DNA of 64,000 bases, taken from positions 1 to 64,000 of the forward strand of contig JAKBMB010000016.1 in the NCBI GenBank assembly GCA_021831785.1, read 5' to 3'. Of the stretch, positions 1 to 9,287 are shown piece by piece. The notes beneath the pieces were generated by a model that was not told where the DNA came from, searched no databases, and saw only the letters and a list, made by a program, of their open reading frames with translations. Made by a program: the position numbers and the translations under genes. The DNA comes from Deltaproteobacteria bacterium (GTDB taxonomy: Bacteria; Desulfobacterota; Binatia; Binatales; Binataceae). Position 1 is the stretch's first letter; each line of letters starts with the position of its first letter.

Positions 1-10
1 CCTTTGCTTG

Positions 11-844
11 CTAATAACTTCCCACCCCAGGAATATTAGGCTTGTAAAGTTTGACTCCGAAATCTGCCAGCACCGCGGCTATCTGGCTTTGATGCTTCGA
101 TACCACCTCATCAAGCCGCTTCTTCAACGCCTCGTCGCCCGCGCGCACGCCCATCGCAACCGGAAACGCGTATTGCTCGGGGGCGCCGAGGGCGCGCTCG
201 TTGGGCACCGCGACGACCTCCAGGTCCGGGTACCGCGGCAAGAAGTAGCCGACCGCCGGCTCCCACGTGATCACAACATCCAGCGTGCCGTCTTGCACCT
301 GCGCCAGCATCACCGATGGCGATTCTCCCGCCCGCTCGCCAACTTGGAACGGAGTTGCGGCCTGCACAAGGCCGCGAATTTTCAGACCCATCTCCGGCGG
401 CGTTTCGCTCTCAAACCCTATCTTGAGCTTGCGCAAAATCGGCGAGTCCATGCTGTGAATGTCGTAGTCCTTGCTTTTCTTATAGACAAAGACGTATGAA
501 GAGACGTAGTAAGGCTCGGTGCTGAGCAACTGGGCGTAACCGTAAGGGATTTCCATTATCACATCGCACTTCTTGGCGTTGAGCGTGTGGTATAGAAACC
601 CGTCAAATCCGCCCGGTCCGCGATAGCTTGCCCAGGTGTACTCCAGTTTGTAACCCAGCGCCTTCGCCGTCACGTCGGCGAGCTTGTTTTCCAGTCCTTG
701 GCCGGATTGGTTGGAGAAGGGCAAGTAGTTTGGGTCAGCACATACGCGCAGCGTTTGCGCATGGAGTTGTGCGGCACCCAACATCGCGCCGATAGCCAAA
801 AGCGCAACCCAGCTGAAAATTATCCAATTTGCTAGACGCTTCAT
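11..844 (-). CDS. xoxJ: XoxJ/MxaJ-like periplasmic substrate-binding protein
   Basis: Periplasmic solute-binding-fold protein of the quinoprotein-dehydrogenase-associated family (MxaJ/XoxJ), thought to help activate or assemble the PQQ methanol dehydrogenase. An ATG 18 nt further upstream exists, but I chose the inner ATG: it follows a CTGGGG stretch and gives a clean signal peptide (MKRL, then a hydrophobic stretch ending near LHA-QT). The mature protein begins with the family-typical LRVCADPNYLPFSN, and later has a TLNAKKCDVIMEIP segment; the two Cys are conserved in this family. It lies downstream of xoxF on the same strand, separated by about 400 bp and a hairpin, so it may be transcribed separately. 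The usual cytochrome gene xoxG is not between them. The gene ends 11 bases from the window edge and is complete. Confidence 0.85.
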   Translation of the reverse strand: MKRLANWIIFSWVALLAIGAMLGAAQLHAQTLRVCADPNYLPFSNQSGQGLENKLADVTAKALGYKLEYTWASYRGPGGFDGFLYHTLNAKKCDVIMEIPYGYAQLLSTEPYYVSSYVFVYKKSKDYDIHSMDSPILRKLKIGFESETPPEMGLKIRGLVQAATPFQVGERAGESPSVMLAQVQDGTLDVVITWEPAVGYFLPRYPDLEVVAVPNERALGAPEQYAFPVAMGVRAGDEALKKRLDEVVSKHQSQIAAVLADFGVKLYKPNIPGVGSY

Positions 845-1181
845 CAGCGGTCGCCCCAGCATTTCACTTATTTAGATTGTAACTGCAACAGCTCGCGGAC
901 AAAGAGCCTCTAATATCTGCGGCGGCCACCACGAGATAACACGAGCCAAGTCGGTCAAGGCGCCTAGACGCTTGCTCTCGTCCTAATTCTCATTGTTATC
1001 CGCGCCCGGCCGAGGCCTGTCCGCCGAACTAAGCGATGCCGGCGCGCAGGCCATCGCCCTAGCTCAGCTCTCTGGTCTGGGACGCGATCCGCCGCTCCAA
1101 GCAGTCACCGCGCGCGGCGCAGGCCAAGCCCGCAGTTTAGGGGGACATAGGTAATCAACGCTGCGGGTTGAAGTAATAAGC
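845..1181. other. Intergenic gap between xoxF and xoxJ
   Basis: No supported gene. I looked on the minus strand for a CxxCH cytochrome motif, because xoxG usually sits here, and found none. The gap must hold any promoter for xoxJ, but no clear box is visible. Confidence 0.5.
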
Positions 1182-1218
1182 GGCCAGGCGCGCGGCCAAA
1201 GACCCATCGCGCCTGGCC
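1182..1218 (-). terminator. Hairpin downstream of xoxF
   Basis: An 11-bp perfect stem (GGCCAGGCGCG at 1182-1192 pairing with CGCGCCTGGCC at 1208-1218) with a 15-nt loop begins about 23 nt past the xoxF stop. On the minus strand the stem is followed by the moderately T-rich CTTATTACTT. It could terminate or attenuate xoxF transcription before xoxJ. Confidence 0.55.
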
Positions 1219-1241
1219 AACGCCGGCTTACCGTATCTCGC

Positions 1242-3044
1242 TCACAGCGAGAACACCAACAACGTGCCGCCGAGGCTGGTGTAGTCCTTAAGCGAAGCTG
1301 TGAGACCAACCGCGCCGAGACCCGCCGTAGGCTCGGCCAGTTCTGGTAGGGCTAGACCGATTGCGGACCATCCGCCCACGCCGCTCAGGATGGCCACGTA
1401 CTGCTTGCCGTTATGCATGAACGTCATTGGGTTGCCGATAATTCCGGAGGGGCAATGGAACTGGTAAAGCACTTTGCCCGTGTTTATATCGACCGCCCTG
1501 AGCCAGCCGTCAAGCGTGCCGTAGAAGGCCAGCCCGCCAGCCGTGGTCAGAGCACCACCCCAGTCCTGGAACATGTCTTTGATTTCCCATTTGGGCTGAC
1601 CCGCGACGGCGTCGAAGGCAATGAAGCGCCCGCGGTTGCCGCCTTCGGCCGGGAACATGTTGACGATCGCGCCGACAAACGGAAATCCGGCCTTATACTT
1701 CACCGCGAACCCCTGGTAGTCCATGCAAAGGTGGTTCAAGGGCGCGTAGAACAGCTTGGTCTCGGGATCGTAAGAAACCGGTTGCTGGTCCTTGTCTCCC
1801 TGAGCCGAAGGGCAGATGCCCTTGACGTTGACGTCCTGCTTGGTCATGTAGGCCGGGTTAACCTGCGGGCGCCCGGTCTCCATATTGACCTCGGTCGCCC
1901 AGTTGACGGTCGGGTCATACTTATGCGCCGCGATAAGCTTGCCGTTCTCGCGATTGACCACGTAGGCAAACCCGTTGCGGTCGAAATGCACGAGCGTGGG
2001 GACGTTGCTGCCGTTGACGTCCAGATCGGCGAGAACCATCTCGTTGATCCCGTCATAGTCCCAACCGTCATGCGGCGTCATCTGGTAGACCCAGCGCGCC
2101 GCGCCGGTGTCCAGGTCGCGCGCGAAGATGGTCATCGACCATTTATTGTCGCCCGGCCGCTGCGAAGGGTTCCAGGTCCCCGGGTTGCCCGAACCGTAGT
2201 AGAAAAGGTTCAGCTTGGGGTCATAGGAGAACCAGCCCCAGGTTGTTCCACCGCCGAGCTTCCAAGCCTCTCCCCTCCAGGTTTTCAGGCTCGAATTTCT
2301 GCCGACGGGCCCCTGGGTTGCGCCCTCGATGGTCTTCTCCGGATCGAAAATCAGGTCGGAATCCGGACCCTCGCTGTAGGCGCGCCACACGCGCTTGCCC
2401 GACCCGAGGTCGTAAGCCGTCACGTAGCCGCGCACGCCGTACTCGCCGCCCGATACGCCAACGACAACCTTGTCACGCGCCACCAGAGGCGCGTTGGTCA
2501 TCGTCTGGCCCAGTTTGGGCTCCGCGTTTTGCACCGCCCAGACAATGCGTCCGTTCTTGGCGTCCAGGGCATAGACGTGCCCGTCCAGCGTGTTCACGAT
2601 AAGCTTCCCGTCCCCGTAGGCCGGCCCGCGATTCACCACGTCGCAGCAGGCCACCGAGGGCGCATACGAGTCCTGATGTGGAACGAACTTCCACACGATT
2701 CGACCGGGGTCGCTGAGGTTGACCGCGTATACGTAGTTGGGAAAAGCGCTCTCGAAGTACATCATGTCGCCGATCACGAGCGGGTTCCCTTCGTGACCGC
2801 GCAGCGCTCCGGTCGACATCGTCCACGCGACCTTGAGGTCCTTGGCGTTGTCGGCGTTAATCTGTTTGAGTGGGCTGTAACGCGTAAGCGCGTAGTCGCG
2901 ACCGGGCATCACCCACTGATTCGGGTCTTGCGCCATGCTGCCGAGCGAGTCCTCAGCGCGCGCCACCGTCCCCAGGGACGCCAAGAGCAACAGCCCCAGC
3001 GCAACGCTAAAACAAAAGCGCACCGTGCTTGTTTCGCCTCTCAT
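1242..3044 (-). CDS. xoxF: Lanthanide-type PQQ methanol dehydrogenase XoxF
   Basis: Periplasmic quinoprotein alcohol dehydrogenase oxidising methanol with PQQ and a rare-earth ion. The ATG is preceded by a strong GGGGGAGG ribosome site. The 600-aa product has a signal peptide cut near residue 30 and an eight-bladed PQQ propeller. It has the vicinal disulfide Cys133-Cys134 (ACCDVVNRG) and presumed metal ligands Glu201 and Asn287. The sequence PHDGWDYDG carries catalytic Asp329 and, two residues on, Asp331. Calcium-dependent MxaF has Ala at that second position, and Asp is the known mark of lanthanide-dependent XoxF. Upstream on the same strand lie a quinone oxidoreductase and a second PQQ enzyme; xoxJ follows. 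No xoxG cytochrome is in the window, so the electron acceptor is unknown. Confidence 0.95.
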   Translation of the reverse strand: MRGETSTVRFCFSVALGLLLLASLGTVARAEDSLGSMAQDPNQWVMPGRDYALTRYSPLKQINADNAKDLKVAWTMSTGALRGHEGNPLVIGDMMYFESAFPNYVYAVNLSDPGRIVWKFVPHQDSYAPSVACCDVVNRGPAYGDGKLIVNTLDGHVYALDAKNGRIVWAVQNAEPKLGQTMTNAPLVARDKVVVGVSGGEYGVRGYVTAYDLGSGKRVWRAYSEGPDSDLIFDPEKTIEGATQGPVGRNSSLKTWRGEAWKLGGGTTWGWFSYDPKLNLFYYGSGNPGTWNPSQRPGDNKWSMTIFARDLDTGAARWVYQMTPHDGWDYDGINEMVLADLDVNGSNVPTLVHFDRNGFAYVVNRENGKLIAAHKYDPTVNWATEVNMETGRPQVNPAYMTKQDVNVKGICPSAQGDKDQQPVSYDPETKLFYAPLNHLCMDYQGFAVKYKAGFPFVGAIVNMFPAEGGNRGRFIAFDAVAGQPKWEIKDMFQDWGGALTTAGGLAFYGTLDGWLRAVDINTGKVLYQFHCPSGIIGNPMTFMHNGKQYVAILSGVGGWSAIGLALPELAEPTAGLGAVGLTASLKDYTSLGGTLLVFSL

Positions 3045-3085
3045 AGCTGGAATCCTCCCCCTTTAGGCCGAAAATCTCCGAAACC

Positions 3086-3114
3086 ATTCAACCAGACTCG
3101 CATCGCTATGGCAA
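3086..3114 (-). promoter_or_regulatory. Candidate sigma-70-type promoter for xoxF
   Basis: On the minus strand TTGCCA (3109-3114) is followed after 17 bp by TTGAAT (3086-3091), about 40 nt upstream of the xoxF ATG. The -35 matches 5 of 6 and the -10 matches 4 of 6. The rest of the gap (3115-3514) shows no gene or other recognisable signal. Confidence 0.35.
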
Positions 3115-3514
3115 CCCTTTGCGCCACCTTACACAAGTCAATTTTGTCCCCAATTTGCTGATTCATCCATCCCGCGCTCGACCGAGGCCAACTTGAGCGG
3201 CCGACAAGCTTACCGGCGCGTGGCTGACAACCCCCTTAACGGGGCCACATCCGCAGCAGGTCACTCCCCCTTCGTCACCCTGCTCTCCCTATGCGAGCGG
3301 CGCTTAAGTCTTCGGCTCAGGGCGGCCGCAAAAACTCGGAAATTTGTGAGATGCGCTGAGGCTCGCCCAGCCGCGCCCTAACTGGCACATGGCGCTCGAA
3401 CGGTCTGTCCGCCCGCAACGCAGACTGCCGCACGGCCGGTCGATGACCTGCGTAAGCCTACAGCGTCGGTTGGGTTGGCCGCGGGTCGTGGGCGATGAGC
3501 GGGCTTTTGCCGCT

Positions 3515-4495
3515 CTACGGCATCAGCAGGCTTGAACCCGTAGTCCGACGGCTTGCAAGAGCGCGATGAGCCTCAGCAGCATCCTTGAGCTTAAAACGCT
3601 GGCGCACTTCGCATTGCACGATTCCGCGTGTCAAAGCGTCAAATAGCGCCCGCGCTCTGGCCAGCAACTCATCTCGTTCGGCAGCGTAGGTGGCCAGCGT
3701 CGGCCGCGTGAGATAAAGCGAGCCTTTGGCGCTTAGGACGCCCACGTTTAGCGGTGGGACTGCACCTGAGGACTGGCCGAAGCTTACCATCAGGCCGCGC
3801 GGCCGAAGGCAATCCAGCGAACCCATGAAGGTCGCCTGACCCACTGAATCATAGACCACGGGAAGGCCCTTACCGCCGGTCAACTCGCGCACCCGGGCGA
3901 CGAAGTCTTCCTTGTAATAGAGGATTGTATGGTCGCAGCCGTGTTGCGCGGCCAAACGCGCTTTCTCCTCGCTGCCCACGGTGCCGATAACCGTGGCCCC
4001 CAGATGCTTAGCCCATTGGCAAAGAATCAGGCCGACGCCGCCGGCTGAGGCGTGGACCAGAATCGAGTCACCGGCCTTCACCTGGTACGTCGAGAAGAGA
4101 AGGTAATGCGCGGTAAGACCCTTGAGCATCGAAGCCGCCGCCGTCGCCTCATCGATTCCGTCCGGCAGCGGAACCAGAAACTTCGCCGGAATCACACGAG
4201 CTTCGCAATAGGCCCCGAACGGACCCCCGCAGTACGCAACGCGGTCGCCGACGCGCAACTCGCTCACCCCGGGCCCCAGGGCTTCGACGACCCCGGCCGC
4301 CTCGGTGCCGGGCACGTAGGGCAGATGAGGCGCTGGGTAGAGGCCCATCCGGAAGTATATCTCGACGAAGTTAAGCCCGATGGCGCGATGGCGAAGACGC
4401 ACTTCCCCGGGTCCCGGTTCGGGCACGGGCACCTCTTCCCATCTGAGCACCTCGGGTCCACCGTTTTCATGAACTCTGATCGCCATGCTGTTCAT
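3515..4495 (-). CDS. NAD(P)H:quinone oxidoreductase (zeta-crystallin-like MDR family)
   Basis: Cytoplasmic medium-chain dehydrogenase/reductase of the quinone oxidoreductase (Qor) type, predicted to reduce quinones with NADPH and without zinc. From the chosen ATG it is 326 aa, the usual family length. This ATG has GGAGAGA 8 nt upstream, while a further ATG 60 nt upstream would add an atypical tail. The N-terminus (MAIRVHENGGPEVLRWEEVP) is typical of Qor. The Rossmann segment HASAGGVGLILCQWAKHLGA carries the nucleotide-binding glycines, and VVYDSVGQATF is a later family motif. It sits between the PQQ sugar dehydrogenase and xoxF, all on the minus strand, but the 470-bp gap before xoxF argues against strict co-transcription. 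Confidence 0.85.
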   Translation of the reverse strand: MNSMAIRVHENGGPEVLRWEEVPVPEPGPGEVRLRHRAIGLNFVEIYFRMGLYPAPHLPYVPGTEAAGVVEALGPGVSELRVGDRVAYCGGPFGAYCEARVIPAKFLVPLPDGIDEATAAASMLKGLTAHYLLFSTYQVKAGDSILVHASAGGVGLILCQWAKHLGATVIGTVGSEEKARLAAQHGCDHTILYYKEDFVARVRELTGGKGLPVVYDSVGQATFMGSLDCLRPRGLMVSFGQSSGAVPPLNVGVLSAKGSLYLTRPTLATYAAERDELLARARALFDALTRGIVQCEVRQRFKLKDAAEAHRALASRRTTGSSLLMP

Positions 4496-4654
4496 CTGGG
4501 GTCTCTCCGCGCTTGCTCCCGCATCATGTTTTGGTTTTGCCATCCGCTCGGACACGGCCTCCCGTATCGCGCGCGCTCGGTCGGGAAGTGCCGAGCGTGC
4601 GGCCGGACCTGCATCATCGAGCCGGCTTTTGGCCCTGAGCGCGCGTACCGCCGA

Positions 4655-5989
4655 CTATGCGGGCGAGGCACCATATTGCACTCGATATATCCGGTGGTTG
4701 CCGTCGTCGCTGAAGAGCAGGCTTCCGTCCGGCATCGAGAGAATTCCCGTCGGCCGACCCCACGCTGAGGGCTCCTTGGCGTCAAGGATGAAACCGGTCA
4801 AAAAATCCTGGTAGTAGCCCGAGGGCCGATTGTCCGCCCCGAAAGGCACATAGACAATCTTATACCCGGTGCCGACGCTGCGGTTCCAGCTTCCGTGCAG
4901 CGTCACGAAGGCCCCGTTGCGGTATTCCTTTGGAAAAGTGCTGCCATGGTAGAACGTCAAGCCGAGCGTCGCCGAATGGGCTTGGAACAAGACGTCCGGC
5001 GTGATCGTCTTGGCCGCCAGTTCGGGGCGCACGCTCGCTCCGTCCTTAGCCATGCGCGGATCGATCAGCGACGGAGCGAGATAGGTGTACGGCCAGCCGT
5101 AGAAGGCGTCCTGTTCGACCCTAGTGCAGTAATCGGGAACCAAGTCATCCCCCATTCCGTCGCGTTCGTTCACCACAACGTAAAGCTCGTTGGTGCGCGG
5201 GTTAAGGTCCATACCGACCGGATTGCGCAACCCGAAGGCGACCGTCTTCATCTCCGCGCCGTCCAGGGTCAGCGACTGTACCGAAGCGCGCGGCAGTTTC
5301 TCGACGCCGATGTTGGTGCGCGAGCCGACGGCGACGTAAAGGTGTTTGCCGTCGGGCGCGAGTAGAAGGTTGCGCGTCCAGTGGCCGCCGTAGCCCGGCA
5401 AGGAAGCGATCTTCTCGCCCTTGCCTGAAAGCTGCGTTTGTCCCGAGACGTACGGGAAGCGCAGTATCCCGTCGGTGTTGGCGACGTAAAAATAGTCTCC
5501 GACGAAGACCATGCCGAACGGCATGTTGAGGCCATTCTCGCGGCCGGCAAATATGTGGCTTTCGGTTGCTCGACCCTCATGCTTGGGATCGCGCAGGATG
5601 CGGATACGGTGCTTTTCGGTTTCCGTGACCAACACCGAACCGTCGGGCGCGAGCGCCAACCACCGCGGCTGGTTCAGCGGCTTGCCGTCGGGCAACTCAC
5701 CGGCAAAGACGGTCACGTTGAAGCCGCCCGGCACCTTTAGCACCGGGTCGCCCGGCATCGACAGAATCCGCGGAGGCTGCCCCGCGCTAGGCGTTGCAAA
5801 CGGCGGCGGAAGATCGCTGATTCTGACCCTTATCGGCGTCGGATTAAGCGGCTGTATCGATAAGGGCCCCAACGCGGAGCTTTGCGCGCGCGTCGAAGCA
5901 GGCGCTGACCCGAATATCACGACGGCCGAAAAAAACAAAGCCCATATCCGGCTAAGCTTAAGCCAAGCACTCTTGTCAGTTGCCTTCAT
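4655..5989 (-). CDS. PQQ-dependent sugar (sorbosone-type) dehydrogenase
   Basis: Predicted periplasmic six-bladed beta-propeller quinoprotein of the soluble glucose/sorbosone dehydrogenase family, 444 aa with a Sec signal ending near residue 36 (STRAQ). Two landmarks match the family. His203 in GYGGHWTRNL sits where soluble glucose dehydrogenase has its catalytic His. Arg255 in FGLRNPVGMDLNP matches the PQQ-binding Arg. The C-terminus LFSDDGNHRIYRV is also typical. The substrate cannot be read from sequence, so sugar dehydrogenase is the family name only. Its presence beside xoxF means at least two periplasmic PQQ enzymes are encoded together, but no pqq synthesis genes are in this window. 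Confidence 0.85.
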   Translation of the reverse strand: MKATDKSAWLKLSRIWALFFSAVVIFGSAPASTRAQSSALGPLSIQPLNPTPIRVRISDLPPPFATPSAGQPPRILSMPGDPVLKVPGGFNVTVFAGELPDGKPLNQPRWLALAPDGSVLVTETEKHRIRILRDPKHEGRATESHIFAGRENGLNMPFGMVFVGDYFYVANTDGILRFPYVSGQTQLSGKGEKIASLPGYGGHWTRNLLLAPDGKHLYVAVGSRTNIGVEKLPRASVQSLTLDGAEMKTVAFGLRNPVGMDLNPRTNELYVVVNERDGMGDDLVPDYCTRVEQDAFYGWPYTYLAPSLIDPRMAKDGASVRPELAAKTITPDVLFQAHSATLGLTFYHGSTFPKEYRNGAFVTLHGSWNRSVGTGYKIVYVPFGADNRPSGYYQDFLTGFILDAKEPSAWGRPTGILSMPDGSLLFSDDGNHRIYRVQYGASPA

Positions 5990-6317
5990 TGTCTATTTCA
6001 AAAAGGCTCCTTTTCGCATGCTCTTTCAGGCGTACACTTTGGGTAGGCTTTACGCTATGGCGGCTTCGCACGCAATACGCTAGCGAGCGCGCGCGCTCTC
6101 AAGCCTTTTAATTTCCGGTTATGGCCGCAAACCGTCGGAATTGTCAATAAAGACTCGGTAACGCGCCGAAGCGACGCCGGAAGAAGGCTCCGCACCAACT
6201 CTCACAAGTTGGCCGATTTGATTTGCGGTCGACTAGCTCCATTGACGGAGTGCGCCACACGGATCAACACGAACGAGGCAATCGGACCATCTTGCGGCCA
6301 AGTTTAACGTCGCCTGA
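5990..6317. other. Intergenic gap
   Basis: No gene or clear signal seen. It must hold the promoter of the minus-strand sugar dehydrogenase gene. The sequence is less GC-rich than the coding flanks. Confidence 0.4.
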
Positions 6318-6646
6318 TCACTCGGCCGAGTAACACACGAATGCCTTGGTTTGCGCAAGGGCCGGATCATGCGCAGGGTAACATGCAAACTGCCCACGAA
6401 GGTCGTCATTTTTAGACCCCTCATTTTGCTTGCCGTTGAAGTTCCCCACATAGGGCGCGGCATCGCGCTGGAGGGTCACAGCGGCATTGGACTGGCCTGA
6501 ATTCCCCGTATGCGTTGACCCGCCTCCCAGCAACTTGGATAAGCCGCTAAAGCCTTGAGCAGTCGACCGCCCCAACAGAGCGATTAAAAAAAGATGACGC
6601 CCGCTGCGAGGGCTACGCCTACTTTCTTCAACCCCGTATTTTTCAC
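6318..6646 (-). pseudogene. Small exported or membrane-anchored protein, frameshifted at a homopolymer
   Basis: A GTG start at 6644-6646 has a good GGGAG six nt upstream and opens VKNTGLKKVGVALAAGVIFF, a Lys-rich start followed by a hydrophobic helix. It then hits TAA right after a run of seven T (minus strand; A7 at 6587-6593). Adding one base at the run continues without interruption as LIALLGRSTAQG and on to a C-terminus ending FVCYSAE, giving about 109 residues. The two halves together make a normal signal anchor plus a small soluble domain with two Cys (QFACYPAHDPALAQ, then FVCYSAE). I do not recognise the family. The break could be a real mutation, a slippage-controlled gene or an assembly error. 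Confidence 0.5.
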
Positions 6647-7059
6647 TCTGTACTCCCGATCGCCCTGGAGTGCCTGTTCTTCCGAGGCGTTGCCCTATCG
6701 CATCGCGCCCATTGCCTGAGCACGCCGCTTCTCGTCCGTGCAGTAAGCCCCACTCTCTTCGCCGCATATTCCTTAAGATGAGACGATTCTGACGGTCGCA
6801 ATTTCAACAGATTTCGAACAGCGGCGTACTGCCCCGCTTCAACCTTAACGACGGTGCAAAGGCTCTGACGGTTGACACGACAAGGTCCGCCAGGGCGCCC
6901 TACATCTGCTAACCGCCCAAAGCCGCACTTGTCAGCTTCGGACGAATGCCGCGGCGGCAATATCGGCAAGCGTGAGCAAAGAGGGCGGGCTTTCTACTTT
7001 CCGCGGATGGTGCCGGCCCGAAGCGTGTGGGAAATTAGCGCCGGGACGGCGCGCCCCGT
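6647..7059. other. Intergenic gap
   Basis: No supported gene. Open frames here have no recognisable protein features. The gap separates the tkt stop from the start of the broken small gene, both on the minus strand. Confidence 0.4.
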
Positions 7060-9135
7060 TCATCGCTTTGGCCTTGTCGGCCTGCCCACTTGTTCCTTGG
7101 CTGCTTCGACGACGTGGCCGGACGTAAAGCCGAACTTTTTTTGCACCTCCTTCATCGGCGCCGAGGCGCCGAAGGTCTCCATCCCGACGCATCGTCCGCC
7201 GGCGCCAACGTAACGCGACCAGCCGAAGGTTGAGCCTTCCTCGACCGCCACGCGCGCCGTCACCGCCGGCGGGAGAACGCTGTCGCGGTACTGCTGGTCT
7301 TGATGCTCGAAGACATTCCATGACGGCATGCTGATGACGCGCGCCTTGATGCCTTGCGCTTTGAGCTGCTCATAGGCCTGCAAACAAAGGCGAACCTCGC
7401 TTCCGGTGGCCATTAGCAGCACGTCGGGTTTGCCGTCGACCGCGTCGGCCAGCACGTAGGCACCCTTCGCCACGCCCGCGGCCGGCGCGTACTTGGCGCG
7501 GTCGATCACCGGCAGCGGCTGGCGCGTCAGCACCAGCACCGCGGGCTCGTGGCGCAGATCCATGATAAGACGCCACGCCTGCGCGACCTCGTTGGCGTCC
7601 GCCGGCCGCAGCACGATAAGTCCCGGTACGGCGCGCAAGGCGGCCAGATGCTCGACCGGCTGATGGGTCGGGCCGTCCTCGCCAACGCTGATCGAATCGT
7701 GAGTGAAGATATAGATGACCGGCAGCTCCATCAGCGCCGAAAGCCTTAAACTCGGCCGCAGATAATCGCTAAACACCAGAAAGGACGAGCCGAACGGACG
7801 CGCCTTGGACAGCGAAATGCCGTTGAGCACCGCGGCCATCGTATGCTCGCGGATGCCGAAGTGCAGGTTGCGCCCGCCACGGTCGGCGGCGCTGAATTCG
7901 CCCGCTCCGTCGAACGTCAGCCGCGCCTTGGTTGAGGTCGCAAGGTCAGCCGCTCCCCCCATCATCCAGGGCACGCGCTTGGCGATTGCGTTGAGCACCT
8001 GAGCCGAAGCGTCACGGCCGGCGATCCCCTTGGCATCGGGCACGAACGACGGTATCTCCTGGTCCCAGCCCGCCGGCAGCTCGCGCCGCTGCATGCGCTC
8101 CATATACTCGGCGAGCTCCGGAAAGCTGCGCCGATAACCGGCCAACATCTCGGTCCACGCCGCGTTGAGCTTGGTCCCGCGCGCTCCTATTCCGGCGGCG
8201 AAATTCTCTTTCACTCCATCGGGGACGAGAAACTTCGCCTCCTCCGGCCAGCCGTAAAAACGTTTGGTCAGGCGAACTTCTTCTTCGCCCAAAGGCTCGC
8301 CGTGCGCGGCGCTGGTGTCATGCTTGTGCGGAGCGCCGTAACCGATATGACTGTCCACAATGATGAAAGTCGGCCGGTCCGCGCTCTGACGCGCGACGTT
8401 GAAGGCCCGCTCCAACATTTCGAGATCGTTGGCATCGCCGACGCGCGTCACGTTCCATCCGTAGCCCATAAAGCGCGTGGCGATTTCCTCGGTAAAAGAA
8501 ATGCGCGTGCTGCCATCGATCGTGATGTGGTTGTTGTCGTAAACCCAGCACAAGTTGGAGAGCTTGAGATGCCCGGCGAGCGAAGCCGCTTCGGCCGACA
8601 CGCCTTCCATCATGCAGCCGTCGCCGCATACGGCGTAGATGCGGTAGTTGAACAGCTCGAAACCCGGGCGGTTGAAATAGTGCTCGAGCCATCGCTCGGC
8701 GATCGCCATGCCCACGCTGGTGGCCACCCCTTGGCCAAGCGGCCCGGTCGTGACCTCAACGCCCGAGGTCCAGCGGTACTCGGGATGCCCGGGACATTTG
8801 CTGTCGAGCTGGCGAAACCGCTTGATGTCTTCGAGTGTCACCGCGGGCCTGCCCACCTGCTCGTAGTCGGCGTTGACCGCCTTGACCCCGGTCAGATGCA
8901 GCAGCGAATACAACAGCATCGAGGCGTGGCCGTTGGACAACACGAAGCGGTCGCGGTTGGGCCAGATTGGATTCTCGGGATCGAAGCGCAGCATGCGCTG
9001 CCACAGGCAGTAGGCCATCGGCGCGAGCGCCATCGGTGTCCCTGGATGGCCCGAGTTTGCCGCCTGGACCGCATCCATCGACAGCGTCCGAATCGTGTTA
9101 ACGCACAGTTGATCCATCCGTTGCTGTTCGTTCAT
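7060..9135 (-). CDS. tkt: Transketolase
   Basis: Thiamine-diphosphate enzyme moving two-carbon ketol units between sugar phosphates in the pentose phosphate pathway. The 691-aa length is close to the usual 660-670. The N-terminal domain has NSGHPGTPM and RFVLSNGHASMLLY. The ThDP/Mg site is CGDGCMMEG with the later YDNNHITIDG. The pyrimidine domain has FGIREHTMAAVLNG and THDSISVGEDGPTHQPVE. The C-terminal tail EQVGRPTRPKR is slightly extended. It follows tal-pgi on the same strand after 152 bp, which suggests one pentose-phosphate transcription unit. Confidence 0.97.
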   Translation of the reverse strand: MNEQQRMDQLCVNTIRTLSMDAVQAANSGHPGTPMALAPMAYCLWQRMLRFDPENPIWPNRDRFVLSNGHASMLLYSLLHLTGVKAVNADYEQVGRPAVTLEDIKRFRQLDSKCPGHPEYRWTSGVEVTTGPLGQGVATSVGMAIAERWLEHYFNRPGFELFNYRIYAVCGDGCMMEGVSAEAASLAGHLKLSNLCWVYDNNHITIDGSTRISFTEEIATRFMGYGWNVTRVGDANDLEMLERAFNVARQSADRPTFIIVDSHIGYGAPHKHDTSAAHGEPLGEEEVRLTKRFYGWPEEAKFLVPDGVKENFAAGIGARGTKLNAAWTEMLAGYRRSFPELAEYMERMQRRELPAGWDQEIPSFVPDAKGIAGRDASAQVLNAIAKRVPWMMGGAADLATSTKARLTFDGAGEFSAADRGGRNLHFGIREHTMAAVLNGISLSKARPFGSSFLVFSDYLRPSLRLSALMELPVIYIFTHDSISVGEDGPTHQPVEHLAALRAVPGLIVLRPADANEVAQAWRLIMDLRHEPAVLVLTRQPLPVIDRAKYAPAAGVAKGAYVLADAVDGKPDVLLMATGSEVRLCLQAYEQLKAQGIKARVISMPSWNVFEHQDQQYRDSVLPPAVTARVAVEEGSTFGWSRYVGAGGRCVGMETFGASAPMKEVQKKFGFTSGHVVEAAKEQVGRPTRPKR

Positions 9136-9287
9136 CGTCCCGCCACTTATCCGGCGCCCCGGCGCCGCTTGTCCGGGTGCGCCGGCCTCGCGCCCCGGTT
9201 GTTATAGTCCGCCTCGTCCTCGCCGCACGTTGCGCTGTCTTGGCCGCGTTTTATTAGAGCGCGTTTTATCAGAGACGGTTAGACGCC

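Noticed and set aside
863-1241. Degenerate xoxG cytochrome between xoxF and xoxJ
   Set aside because: No CxxCH codons or cytochrome-like stretch in any minus-strand frame.
1413-3161. 582-codon plus-strand frame over xoxF
   Set aside because: Antisense shadow of xoxF without any domain features.
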